Part shown: positions 24,312-32,470 of the stretch, piece after piece | Position numbering within the stretch: position 1 is the first letter of the stretch | Layout of the letters: the number at the start of each line of letters is the position of its first letter | Notes under the pieces: generated by a model | The model's input: the letters and a program-made list of their open reading frames with translations, nothing else | Told to the model about the DNA's origin: nothing | Database searches by the model: none | Translations under genes and position numbers: made by a program | Source: Pseudomonas baetica | GTDB lineage: Bacteria; Pseudomonadota; Gammaproteobacteria; Pseudomonadales; Pseudomonadaceae | Assembly: GCF_019733355.1 (NCBI RefSeq) | Contig: NZ_JAIHLQ010000006.1 | Span: 154,489-218,488, forward strand | Reading direction: 5' to 3' | Length of the DNA stretch: 64,000 nt

Positions 24312-24743
24312 TCGGTACAGCTCAAAGAAAGCAAAGGTGCCAACGACAATTAAGTACGTCACCTTAATCAGTGCCCCCTGGTGTGCCGCGAGTTGATCGA
24401 TGCTGACGGACTCCACTGAATGAGACCCGCATACCTTAAGATGGTCCGGCATGCGCGCTGGTTCGATTGGCTTGTCATCGCAACTCTCGATGAGCACCTG
24501 CCCCGGGATGACCTTGTTGGTTCCTACGAGCCGCTGGGACATCTCCATGGTCGACAACATCATATATGGAATTTCAGCAAAGCCTCGGCCTTGCATCCCT
24601 ATCAGCGCGACCATGCAAGCCGAAAGAATCGCAGGGTAGACGACTGCGACTTTGAACACAGTACGGATAGATCGTGAGACAAAAACGAGCTTTGACTCGT
24701 ACTGGTGTTGCAACAGAAAATCTCGAATTTGAGTTAACTGCAT
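24282..24743 (-). CDS. Two-helix membrane protein of unknown function
   Basis: 153 residues. Two hydrophobic helices (VAVVYPAILSACMVALIG and LIKVTYLIVVGTFAFFELY) flank a periplasmic loop with two cysteines (LIESCDDKP, LKVCGSH). The basic C-terminus (RSFRKFRRRV) is cytoplasmic by the positive-inside rule. It lies 90 bp downstream of the kinase gene on the same strand and may be the last gene of that operon. No family is recognised. Confidence 0.55.
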   Translation of the reverse strand: MQLTQIRDFLLQHQYESKLVFVSRSIRTVFKVAVVYPAILSACMVALIGMQGRGFAEIPYMMLSTMEMSQRLVGTNKVIPGQVLIESCDDKPIEPARMPDHLKVCGSHSVESVSIDQLAAHQGALIKVTYLIVVGTFAFFELYRSFRKFRRRV

Positions 24744-24832
24744 AATGACCTCGCCAGCGAATGAGAAGTTATGATCAGTCCTCGCCTATCCATTCACCAG
24801 CCAAAATAGGGCTCCGTTTTTTGGTAACCTGA

Positions 24833-26776
24833 TCAGTTGAGTGCTTTGCAATCAGCCTCAGCTTGTGCAAGCTCATCAGCAGCCTGTTGCACCGTTTTTA
24901 GATGTCGGTGTAGCGCCCCTTCGCGCACCTCCGGACCCTGCCTGATATCTTTTAGGCCCTGCACCATCAGAGCAGAAATCTCGACTGCACGCTTCCGCAC
25001 AGCACTCTTAACTAATTGCGTGTCCGCAGGCGTGATGGCGGTTGCAGGGTTAAACCGAAAATTGCGCTCATGAGAGTCTCGCCAATCCAACAGTACCTGG
25101 ATAATTCGCTCTCCAAATCCTCTTATCTGCATGATCTTGCGCGCATTGATCTCTGCGGCGGTTTCAATGCCGAACGCTTGCAAAGCTGCTCGCTTAGCGG
25201 GCCCAACGCCTGGCAGGACGGCCTTCTCGATGAAAAATCGCTCTAGGTACGCTGTGCGTTGGCGTTGCTCAGCTTTACTGCGAAGGCCTGCGAGATCTTT
25301 CTGCTCCCTGATAGCCAAGGTGTCAAACTCAAGCTTGAGCCTGTTTAGCAACTCGCGCTTGGCTGCTACCTGATCAACACCGGAGTCTGCCTTCAGTTCC
25401 TTCACTGCATCTTCGTGTCGTTTACGAGCAGCTTCCCTCACAAGGGTTCGACGCTGCTTCTCTTCCGTCTTAGCTTTTGTGCCAAATTGCCCCACGAACA
25501 GCCAGGTCATAGCAACGATCACTAGGTATATGAGCGGATACCCACCCACGGCCGACCATATCGCGATCGTAATAGCCGTCAGCGATAAGCTCATGATGTG
25601 CTTGGCGGTTGTGCTGAATACTCCAAGCGGCAAAGGATCTGGCTGCGGGCTAGGATTTCTCGCTTGTGGGATTAGCACTGGGGCAAGAACTGGTACTTTG
25701 GTTATCGCTGCCCATACTTCACCAATCCTGACTGGGGTACCGTTATTTGCCTCCCCTGGTGCGTAGATGGGTGTGACAGTGAAGTAGGAGACACCCTTGC
25801 CATCCATCAAACACCAAGGGCAAGTGCTCAGATGTGACGGAAAGGTGTGGAGCTTTGATTTCGCACATGGCCGGAGCGAGGACCGGAGTTCGTCCAGTGC
25901 GACCATCCATTGATGGGCAGTTGGTCGACCTGCCTGTTGGCCTGCCACCGTGAATGTATTCTCAAACATCCCGGCAATTGAGCCTGGCACCGTCGATAGA
26001 GGTAGTGCGTTGGGGGGCGGAAGTAGAAGGGATTGGCTGGCGCTATACGCAAACCTGAATTCTGAGATGTTGTCTTCAATCGTTTCGCCGACACCTTCCT
26101 TCTGAGGCACGCCGGCGAAAGGGTGCCGACCGCCCATCAAGAGGTGCCAGATGAGCAGACCAAGACCGAAGTTATCATGGTTTGGCGTTCGCACTACTCC
26201 GCGGAAACTTTTGCCCTGAAGCTCAGGGGGTGTGTAGGTCCCGACGCCGACTTCGCAGAGGTGCTGGTTAACGCCGTCGCTTAACTGGTACGAGTCGCAG
26301 TCAATCAACTTGACCACGGCGGACTGTCCTACATAGAGATTTCCATGGTTTACATCGCCGGCTACAAATCCGCGATCGTGCAGGACGGAAAAAGCAGCTG
26401 CGGTGTTTCGAGCAGCGTACACGAGGAAGTCCCAGCCCCTTTGCGGAAACTCCTGCTTTCGCTGTGCCGGGCTATAGAGGGACTGGATCGGCTTCATCCC
26501 GCCGACCTTTTGCATCGTAAAACCAACCACGGGCCCGCCGCGGGATTCATGGAGCGTCGCTTGAGGCCAAGCTGCGTACTTCAGTAGTTTTTCATCGTGG
26601 ACACCCACCATGTAACTGAGCTTGGTTTGTTTATCTCGATCGAGGGGGGCGTGGTACACCTTGGCTACAACATCTCGCGTTCCTTGAAGGGTGAATACCG
26701 AGCCTTCGCCACCTTTGCCAAGTACCTCAACAAGTTCACACGGGTTACCGTCCGCTGTATAGAGCCTGCGTGCCAT
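24833..26776 (-). CDS. YegI-like Ser/Thr protein kinase with membrane segment and helix-hairpin-helix
   Basis: 647 residues. The N-terminal kinase domain has a Gly-rich loop GKGGEGSVF (20-28), the ATP-binding Lys39 (VVAKVY), a catalytic loop GDVNHGNLYV in place of HRD..N, and a metal site DCD in place of DFG. A short Cys pair follows (CPWCLMDGKG). Then comes a hydrophobic membrane segment (SLSLTAITIAIWSAVGGYPLIYLVIVAMT), a coiled coil, and a helix-hairpin-helix (PGVGPAKRAALQAFGIETA). The layout matches E. coli YegI. It is encoded right after a PP2C phosphatase and a vWA gene, the same trio as yegL-yegK-yegI. Targets are unknown. Confidence 0.82.
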   Translation of the reverse strand: MARRLYTADGNPCELVEVLGKGGEGSVFTLQGTRDVVAKVYHAPLDRDKQTKLSYMVGVHDEKLLKYAAWPQATLHESRGGPVVGFTMQKVGGMKPIQSLYSPAQRKQEFPQRGWDFLVYAARNTAAAFSVLHDRGFVAGDVNHGNLYVGQSAVVKLIDCDSYQLSDGVNQHLCEVGVGTYTPPELQGKSFRGVVRTPNHDNFGLGLLIWHLLMGGRHPFAGVPQKEGVGETIEDNISEFRFAYSASQSLLLPPPNALPLSTVPGSIAGMFENTFTVAGQQAGRPTAHQWMVALDELRSSLRPCAKSKLHTFPSHLSTCPWCLMDGKGVSYFTVTPIYAPGEANNGTPVRIGEVWAAITKVPVLAPVLIPQARNPSPQPDPLPLGVFSTTAKHIMSLSLTAITIAIWSAVGGYPLIYLVIVAMTWLFVGQFGTKAKTEEKQRRTLVREAARKRHEDAVKELKADSGVDQVAAKRELLNRLKLEFDTLAIREQKDLAGLRSKAEQRQRTAYLERFFIEKAVLPGVGPAKRAALQAFGIETAAEINARKIMQIRGFGERIIQVLLDWRDSHERNFRFNPATAITPADTQLVKSAVRKRAVEISALMVQGLKDIRQGPEVREGALHRHLKTVQQAADELAQAEADCKALN

Positions 26777-26777
26777 C

Positions 26778-27533
26778 TCAGACCCTCAATACGGCAATGG
26801 CAAGGGACTTGTCGTCATCAGTCCTTTCGTTGATCCTGGAGCTTCCGAGGAAGCCTTCCAGCGCAGCACCTATCTGTGGTCGACTTACATCCGTGAGGAA
26901 TTGCATCTTCCGAAAAATTGGTTCGAAAAAAGGCCCGTGAGGTTCGCGCTTGGCCATGTCCAGAGCAAGATGCTGTAACCCATCAGAGAAGAGCGCCAGG
27001 GCTGTTACGCCCGCTGGGTATACACGAACGGCCAACTTCTCGATTGCGTCTTTTTGACAGATAAATAAAGTTTCGTTTGCGTAGTGCCCGTTCATGGGCT
27101 CAATCGCTAATTCAAGTCCATGCTGCCCGTCGAGAACGATTCCGCCGTCACCAATCTGGAATACTAGTGTTCCTGCGGAAGAGGTGAGTGCGCCGAGAAA
27201 GGTGCAGGAATACGCTCGGATCGGCAGTTGGCTTTGATCAGCAGCTTGCGAGATGGCCTGACGGATTTCATTTACGATCTGAAGAGCTAGGCTTTCATCA
27301 AGCGGTAGCTCGGCTAGTTCCATCAGCTGTGCGACGGTCTCGTTTGCTGTACGCACGGCAATATCTGCGCCTTGCTCTCCACACTCGGCACTGCCGGCGC
27401 CGTCGGAAACAAATAGAGCGACCCATGGCGAGCCGGCTTGGTCAAAAACCTGAGAGGAACAGCGATCTTCGCATCGGCCGCCACGCTCAGTGTGCGCGGT
27501 TCCAATCGACACCGCGCTAGCGCATTCCCACAT
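26778..27533 (-). CDS. YegK-like PP2C-family phosphatase
   Basis: The ATG at 27533 overlaps the vWA stop as TGATG, so the start is set there; longer starts lie inside the vWA gene. 251 residues with the PP2C pattern: VSDGAGSAECGEQGADIAV (the Asp-Gly metal motif) near residue 45, VFQIGDGGIVL near 125, LALFSDGLQHLALD near 185, and RTDDDKSLAIAVL at the end (the DD motif). It probably reverses the action of the adjacent kinase. Confidence 0.85.
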   Translation of the reverse strand: MWECASAVSIGTAHTERGGRCEDRCSSQVFDQAGSPWVALFVSDGAGSAECGEQGADIAVRTANETVAQLMELAELPLDESLALQIVNEIRQAISQAADQSQLPIRAYSCTFLGALTSSAGTLVFQIGDGGIVLDGQHGLELAIEPMNGHYANETLFICQKDAIEKLAVRVYPAGVTALALFSDGLQHLALDMAKREPHGPFFEPIFRKMQFLTDVSRPQIGAALEGFLGSSRINERTDDDKSLAIAVLRV

Positions 27534-28195
27534 CACACACTTGCCCACCCGGTTGGCGGAGCGAGTTGAACCTCGGTTCCTGGTGAAGACTGCGAAACCG
27601 CCTTCATTGAGGCGGAAAGCCACTGGAACAACTCGCGGAACTTCAGTCCATCAAGTTTCAATGGAGCGCGTACGCTGATCTGGGAGAGCACCTCCATATT
27701 GGCTCCTTCGACCCCTACGGTGAAGAGGGCGAAACGCTTGTTCTGCTCGCCATCACGAACCAATGCAGCAGCGTGCTTCCAAGCATCAGTCGGACCCCCG
27801 TCAGTGATTACCAGAATCCACGGTCGAAAAAGTGCTACCCCGTTCTCCCGGATGATCGCCTTACGGTCTTCAAGCATCTTGAGGCCGGTGGTGATGGCTT
27901 CGCCCAGAGGCGTATCCCCACGAGCTAAGAGGACAGGTGGCATAAATGCGCCAGCTTCAATAAACGGAGTGTGGATCTCAACTGGGCCGAACGTAACGAT
28001 ACCGATTTCAACGCGTTGTAAAGCCAATGCGTCCGCTGCCAGCTCGTCTTTGAATTGTACGAGTCCATCGTTTAGGGCATCGAGTGCCGGGCCGTCCATG
28101 CTCCGCGATACGTCCAGGAGGAGTAGGCATGGGCAACGGGGCTCGGGGTTATCGGCGAATGAATCCACCTCTGCGAAGTCGATCTGGTCTGTCAT
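27533..28195 (-). CDS. TerY/YegL-like von Willebrand factor A protein
   Basis: 220 residues with an intact [15 protein letters not shown] (DxSxS) near residue 28, a Thr in [10 protein letters not shown], and [10 protein letters not shown] near 130. Members of this family (TerY, YegL) bind metal and scaffold kinase-phosphatase partners. It is the first gene of the trio and overlaps the phosphatase start by one base. The triad forms a compact post-translational signalling module, often linked with stress or phage resistance (family knowledge). Confidence 0.88.
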   Translation of the reverse strand: MTDQIDFAEVDSFADNPEPRCPCLLLLDVSRSMDGPALDALNDGLVQFKDELAADALALQRVEIGIVTFGPVEIHTPFIEAGAFMPPVLLARGDTPLGEAITTGLKMLEDRKAIIRENGVALFRPWILVITDGGPTDAWKHAAALVRDGEQNKRFALFTVGVEGANMEVLSQISVRAPLKLDGLKFRELFQWLSASMKAVSQSSPGTEVQLAPPTGWASV

Positions 28196-28576
28196 TGGGA
28201 ATAGTCCGGCGTCATGAAGAGCGTAAGGTTACTGTTGGAATATTCCAAACACATCCCAAAACGATACGTCGTTTTCCGTTCAAGTATCTGCAAGCGCTTA
28301 TCTACATGTCGTTCTCTGGCGCGTTTCAAAAGGGTATCGGCATCAATGGCCGTCGAGTCCACACAATCCGCAGCAATGAAGTTTTCCGTGTACACCGCGC
28401 TTGGCCTGGCCTGTTGGTATGCTGATTAGGAGGGTCCGCGCCAGCTCTCTCAGGATCGGCCTCGATCCCCGTTCAATCCTGACAGCGAGAAACAATAGCC
28501 ACAGCCTCCCGGCGCGCAGCATGTCTTCGTCCACGCCAAAGTAGCCACCTGAGCCGCTTCGCATCCGTCAGGAAGC
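28196..28576. other. No convincing gene
   Basis: Short frames on both strands have no start signals or recognisable motifs. The right half may be decayed upstream sequence of the integrase remnant that follows, since its frame continues with stop codons. Confidence 0.5.
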
Positions 28577-29008
28577 ATGCCCGAGCGTGGCGTGATGCTG
28601 CTGTATCTCACCAACACCACCAGCATCCATGTCAAAGAGTTGGCTTTGCTCGAGGCTGGCGACGTGCTTTAGCCCGGCAGCGCCATCCGCCCAGAGACCT
28701 AGACCGAGAGTACCAAGGGCTGCCGGCCTCGCAACATCTACCCGACCAACCCAAAGTGCCTGGCCGCCATCGAGCATTGGATTGGCGTGCGATTCGCTCC
28801 AGCAAACGATCTGCCGACTCTACCGGGAGGCCAGCTTCACGATGTCTCGCATAGTGTCCGGCGCAACCTAGTCCGCCACTTACTGGCAGCGACCGGTGAG
28901 GTGGAGACGGTGCAGACCATCCCGGGTCAAAATCTGGATCGCAGCAACCCCTACTTAATCGTCGATCAGGCCACCATTCGAAAAGCTTATGAGCTTGCCC
29001 TTTACTGA
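28577..29008 (+). pseudogene. Tyrosine recombinase (integrase) remnant
   Basis: One frame reads through from an ATG-like codon at 28577 to the TGA at 29006. It contains VMLLYLTNTTSIHVKELALL, TKGCRPRNIYPTNPKCLAA and then RNLVRHLLAATGEVETVQ. This is the pattern of integrases (TG-R--EL--L; TKG--R-I-L). It is broken by in-frame TAG codons at 28670 and 28700, and the first catalytic Arg region reads NTTSIHVKE instead of TG-R--E. The N-terminal half is missing. It is a dead integrase left by an earlier element. Confidence 0.7.
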
Positions 29009-29198
29009 GTTAAACGACTTTTAGGCCCCCTGACTTGGGTTGCATTCTCCAGATTTGTGGGAGAATTCCCCAACGAGTTGGAATTCGCAGAGCGGTGGTT
29101 ATCTTGAATACAAGAAACTGAACTGTCGGCCTGGTAGCGCGCCACCCCGTAGACGCCGAACCTACAACAAATGCATAGGGTAAATAGGGAGAAGTAGC

Positions 29199-29272
29199 AT
29201 GGAACGTATCGTTTTTTCGTAATAGTTATGGCTTTGAGCTGGGGCGGGTTTTTCGCTTGGAAGCTCTCGTAG
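29199..29272 (+). pseudogene. Frameshifted single-helix membrane microprotein
   Basis: GGGAGA six bases before ATG 29199 is a strong ribosome site, but the frame stops after seven codons (ERIVFS). If one T is added to the T6 run, the frame becomes ERIVFFVIVMALSWGGFFAW plus KLS and ends at TAG 29270. That is a 24-residue hydrophobic peptide like the intact ones at 31106 and 31702. Length 74 nt fits one lost base. It could be a sequencing error or phase variation. Confidence 0.4.
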
Positions 29273-29306
29273 CAGTCAGTGAGGCCGGATTGACACGAAA
29301 AGTCAG

Positions 29307-29573
29307 ATGAAACCGCTACGTGAACAACTACTAGCTCTCGATGACGCGGGCTTAGCGCGGTTAGTGATGATCGCGGCTCAAGCCCTCAACGATCAGAACT
29401 GGATCGTGGAGATTGCAGACCTTTGCGATGTACCCCTCGCCGAACTAGAAGAATGGTCGGTGCGTGTTGTGTTGGGTGATGCCAATGAACCAGGGCTGCA
29501 AAATGCAGCCGCTGTCACCCTCGGTTGGTATCCAGAACCTGAAACTACCGGCTGCGAAGAAGACGCCCAGTAA
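29307..29573 (+). CDS. Hypothetical small protein
   Basis: 88 residues, acidic and mostly helical: KPLREQLLALDDAGLARLVM, then IVEIADLCDVPLAELEEWSV. No Shine-Dalgarno of note and no recognised motif. It is the first intact frame after the microprotein remnant and reads toward the PilT-like gene. Confidence 0.45.
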   Translation: MKPLREQLLALDDAGLARLVMIAAQALNDQNWIVEIADLCDVPLAELEEWSVRVVLGDANEPGLQNAAAVTLGWYPEPETTGCEEDAQ

Positions 29574-29810
29574 TCACGGAAATTATGCTGGCCCCGTTCA
29601 AGGGGCCTTCGACGGAAGAAGTGCTATTCGGCATGGTGATGCCATTCCAAATATCATTTCAACAAGGCCACCCCAGCCTGTCGTCCTCGCCGGAAACGGT
29701 ACGGTGAATGGGGGAGTAGACGAAGCTTGTTGGCAACCATTGCCAGGCATCGAGAACGAGGACTCCGACAACGCTATGCGTCAACCTGGCTCACATGGAA
29801 ACCATCGACA

Positions 29811-30662
29811 ATGACTTCAGAAACTCTTAAAGCTCGCGCCAAACAACTGCGTCCGGCAGTCGCCGAAATGTTCAAGGTTTCGGTCACGCACTCTCAGGCC
29901 CTGGAGCTTGTGGCGAAGGCAGAAAATTTTCCCACTTGGGACGCCGCGTGTGTGTCCTATGGGCAGTCGGACAAAATCCAATCCCCCCGCACCCTTTACC
30001 CGACACAAAATATCAAGGTAAACGCCCGTCGCGATCAAACGCGAAGCATGGCCACCATCTTTGAAGAAAGCGAAACGATCCCTCTGGAATTACATCGTTT
30101 GTTGGATCAATCGGATAACCGAGGGGCGCTGGTTCTTGTTTGCGGAGCCACGGGACAGGGGAAATCAACCACAGCCAATGTTGTGATCAACGACCTACTG
30201 CGTGCAAATATCAACACAAACGACCCCACATTGATTGTCGATGTGGGGCTCGGCAGCGAAACCTGTCTTGATTCCCCTTTAGGTCAAAGGCTGGTGTTGG
30301 TTGACGAAATTCGTTCTGCACGGCTTGCATTTGAGGTTGTGGCACTGGCGAAAGCAGGCGTAAAGGTTGTGGCAACATTGCATGGGAAACCGGGGATAGA
30401 TCGTCTTCGCGTGCTCTTACGTCAGTTTGGGATAGGTGAAGTGTTTCTTGATGGGCTGATTGCCGAAGGTCAGATCTTGTCGATTGATCAAGAACTCGTT
30501 TGGCCTGATGTGGCCATGCAGATTCAATCAAACAGGGAGCGCCATGAGCTGATATTGCGTCAGCATGGTTTTGATGAGTCCAATGTCAAGAGTTTGGTCG
30601 ATAAGGGGCCGCAGGCTGTTTTAGACGCCATTCTCCCAAAGGGTGAGCCTAGTCAGAACTAG
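29811..30662 (+). CDS. PilT/GspE-like ATPase with N-terminal glyoxalase-related helical domain
   Basis: The ATG at 29811 gives 283 residues. Residues 1-50 (LKARAKQLRPAVAEMFKVSV, SQALELVAKAENFPTWDAA) match the short helical domain seen at the N-terminus of glyoxalase-superfamily-related plasmid proteins. Residues 90-240 form a secretion ATPase core: CGATGQGKSTTANV (Walker A), then VLVDEIRSARLAFEVVALAK and VKVVATLHGKPGIDR, matching the Walker B/His-box of PilT and VirB11 (GEIRD, TLHT). It lacks the full N-domain of GspE proteins. It may retract or assemble a pilus, or dock to a T4SS. A terminator follows. Confidence 0.75.
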   Translation: MTSETLKARAKQLRPAVAEMFKVSVTHSQALELVAKAENFPTWDAACVSYGQSDKIQSPRTLYPTQNIKVNARRDQTRSMATIFEESETIPLELHRLLDQSDNRGALVLVCGATGQGKSTTANVVINDLLRANINTNDPTLIVDVGLGSETCLDSPLGQRLVLVDEIRSARLAFEVVALAKAGVKVVATLHGKPGIDRLRVLLRQFGIGEVFLDGLIAEGQILSIDQELVWPDVAMQIQSNRERHELILRQHGFDESNVKSLVDKGPQAVLDAILPKGEPSQN

Positions 30663-30676
30663 GATCTAAACGTATT

Positions 30677-30703
30677 AGGGGAGAAGGCTTAACGCTCCCC
30701 TTT
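30677..30703 (+). terminator. Terminator after the PilT-like gene
   Basis: AGGGGAG and CTCCCCT form a 7-bp stem with an 11-base loop followed by TTTCT. It lies 15 bp after the stop codon. Confidence 0.7.
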
Positions 30704-30733
30704 CTAAATATGTAATTGGTCACGGAAATCGCC

Positions 30734-31087
30734 ATGAAACATGAAATTGCAAAAGGTAAAACTGAGTTTTTCGACAAGCTTACGAAGTATCTCGCCGGTT
30801 CCCAGATTCCGACTTTCGACTCGACGAAGATGCTGTTGGATGTGGGCTCCAATACTGCTGATGCTGTTCGCCAGCCAGATGGAAGCTGGGAGGTCGCTGG
30901 TCAGGGTAGCGCCAACCTAATTTCTTCCATGGCTGTATCTGCCGAGCGCAAGGCTCGCAAGGTCGCTTTTCTGCCACGGCAGGTCGAGCGAAAGGTTGCT
31001 CGCTCTGCTCGACTGGCGCTCGTAAGTACGGGCCAAATCACACTCTGTGACGGGACGGTTATACGCCGTGCCAATGGTCAAGGATGA
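30734..31087 (+). CDS. Hypothetical basic protein
   Basis: The ATG at 30734 (GGAA eight bases upstream) gives 117 residues. A central FLPRQVERKVARSARLALVS stretch is strongly basic and could bind nucleic acid. The N-terminus is soluble (KHEIAKGKTEFFDKLTKYLA). No family is recognised. It leads a run of small genes up to 32.4 kb. Confidence 0.5.
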   Translation: MKHEIAKGKTEFFDKLTKYLAGSQIPTFDSTKMLLDVGSNTADAVRQPDGSWEVAGQGSANLISSMAVSAERKARKVAFLPRQVERKVARSARLALVSTGQITLCDGTVIRRANGQG

Positions 31088-31105
31088 GTTAAGGGAAAGA
31101 ACGCC

Positions 31106-31186
31106 GTGAGTTTTCGTTTTTTGATTATTTTCATTCTTGTTGTTGTGATGGTGACGATCATCGGCTTCGTGGTACTCGGATCATAG
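31106..31186 (+). CDS. 26-residue single-helix membrane peptide
   Basis: GTG at 31106 with GGGAAAG about eight bases upstream opens SFRFLIIFILVVVMVTIIGF then VVLGS. Nearly the whole peptide is one transmembrane helix. It lies 18 bp after the previous gene. Too short for ordinary gene finders, but the ribosome site and position support it. Confidence 0.45.
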   Translation: MSFRFLIIFILVVVMVTIIGFVVLGS

Positions 31187-31210
31187 GAATAGTCTTCTGC
31201 TGTACCCAAG

Positions 31211-31274
31211 CCCCGGCCTAAAACCGGGGCCACGTCAGTATAGGGATGCCGTTTTTGGCGTCCGCTAAAAACGG
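31211..31274. promoter_or_regulatory. Two hairpins upstream of the zinc-ribbon gene
   Basis: CCCCGG..CCGGGG (31211-31229) and CCGTTTTT..AAAAACGG (31249-31274, 8-bp stem) lie between the microprotein and the gene at 31285. The first could be a terminator without a T-run; the second ends 11 bp before the next ATG and could hide its ribosome site. Confidence 0.4.
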
Positions 31275-31284
31275 ATGATGACAG

Positions 31285-31692
31285 ATGGCTACGCATCGAT
31301 TAGACGATAAACACGACGCGACGGTTCGCCCCATCGAAAAAATCTCATCGACGCATTACCGGTGCGAAGTGAAGGTGGGGCTGACAGACGGGTCGCTAAC
31401 GGATTCGCGTTTCTTTGGCGAAGGCTCGACGGCAAGGCAGGCCGAAAGTGATGCACTTAGAAAGGCCAGCACCGCTATTAGCGCGGGACAAATTGAGTAC
31501 CGACCTGCGCCTGTTCCGGACGACCATTGCCCAAGCTGCGGAGACTTGTTAACTGATGGGAAGGCACTTTTCTCCCTCCGGCAGCTAAGACCTAACGCAA
31601 TGTGGGAGGGGAAAGAAAAAGCACCCGAATTGAGGGCTTGTCTGAAATGTCCCTCATGCGGCTATAGCGAGACTAAGGCTCCTATGTCATAG
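31285..31692 (+). CDS. dsRBD-like protein with C-terminal zinc ribbon
   Basis: 135 residues. Residues 15-65 resemble a double-stranded RNA-binding fold: HYRCEVKVGLTDGSLTDSRF then GEGSTARQAESDALRKAS, matching the G-G-S-K-A---A signature. Residues 85-130 hold two CxxC pairs, HCPSCGDLL and CLKCPSCGYSE, a classic zinc ribbon. A protein joining dsRNA binding and a zinc ribbon could act on RNA, but this is inferred from motifs only. Confidence 0.55.
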   Translation: MATHRLDDKHDATVRPIEKISSTHYRCEVKVGLTDGSLTDSRFFGEGSTARQAESDALRKASTAISAGQIEYRPAPVPDDHCPSCGDLLTDGKALFSLRQLRPNAMWEGKEKAPELRACLKCPSCGYSETKAPMS

Positions 31693-31701
31693 GAATTGAT
31701 G

Positions 31702-31833
31702 ATGGCGAGTGAACAGAAGCAGAGCGACAAAATGCGGGTTGTTTTTGGCTTGTTCTTGGGCGGTAGCGGAATAGTTTTTCTGAGCTGGTTGGCTTACCTC
31801 AGTCACAAGTCGGGCAATAAAGGAAAAGTATGA
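31702..31833 (+). CDS. 43-residue single-helix membrane protein
   Basis: ATG 31702 (AGGAATTG upstream) opens a polar N-terminus (ASEQKQSDK), a hydrophobic helix (VVFGLFLGGSGIVFLSWLAYL) and a basic tail (SHKSGNKGKV). Its stop overlaps the next gene's ATG (ATGA at 31830), which strongly supports translation. Confidence 0.6.
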   Translation: MASEQKQSDKMRVVFGLFLGGSGIVFLSWLAYLSHKSGNKGKV

Positions 31834-32069
31834 ACAGACTGTTTGAAATACTTAAGGCAGCAGCCAATCACCCTCGCCGCCCAGCCACCCGCAAGGGTCT
31901 AATGTGGATGCTTGGTACGCAGGCAATAGTAGTTCTTGCTGCCACCATTGTAGTGACCATTTGGCCCGACAAATCGTTTGCCGTAGGGCCACCGTTGTTC
32001 CTGTGCTTTGGGTGGTCGCTTGTCCTGTTTTTAGAGGCCTACGAAGGCCGTCTTGGACGTACGGAATAG
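31830..32069 (+). CDS. Small two-helix membrane protein
   Basis: 79 residues with two hydrophobic helices (MLGTQAIVVLAATIVVTIW and PPLFLCFGWSLVLFLEAYEG) and a basic N-terminus. It overlaps the microprotein stop as ATGA, and GGAAAAG lies just upstream. No family is recognised. Confidence 0.55.
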   Translation: MNRLFEILKAAANHPRRPATRKGLMWMLGTQAIVVLAATIVVTIWPDKSFAVGPPLFLCFGWSLVLFLEAYEGRLGRTE

Positions 32070-32084
32070 CTTAGGGAAATGATC

Positions 32085-32357
32085 ATGATTGAACAGACTC
32101 AAGCCTCGCGGAAAGCCTATAACTGGGCGCGTTTCTTTAGGGTATCAGGCACTGCCAGACCTTTGAATACCCTTGGATCTGATCTGGGCACGCTCCTATT
32201 CGGCGTACTTGCCGTAGCACAAATTTTAGGCGCTTTGACGGATGAACAAACTGCAAGTGCTTGGCAAATCGCTGGGCTCAGCTTGTCGATCATTTTGACA
32301 CTCATTTGCTCCTACAAAGCCCATTCGGCGAACGGATCGGACACCATTCAGAGTTAA
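32085..32357 (+). CDS. Small two-helix membrane protein
   Basis: The ATG at 32085 has GGGA seven bases upstream, better spaced than the ATG at 32079. 90 residues with a basic N-terminus and two hydrophobic helices (LGTLLFGVLAVAQILGAL, IAGLSLSIILTLICSYKA). It follows the previous gene by 15 bp, ending the cluster of small membrane genes. Confidence 0.55.
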   Translation: MIEQTQASRKAYNWARFFRVSGTARPLNTLGSDLGTLLFGVLAVAQILGALTDEQTASAWQIAGLSLSIILTLICSYKAHSANGSDTIQS

Positions 32358-32470
32358 AGGAAACGCCTTTCACCCATAAGTAAAATAGTTATGAACGCGT
32401 TTCCGATTAAGCCTTGCAGGATTTTCTGTATCTTGAACCTGAATGACCTATAGCGGTTTACAACCAGGCC

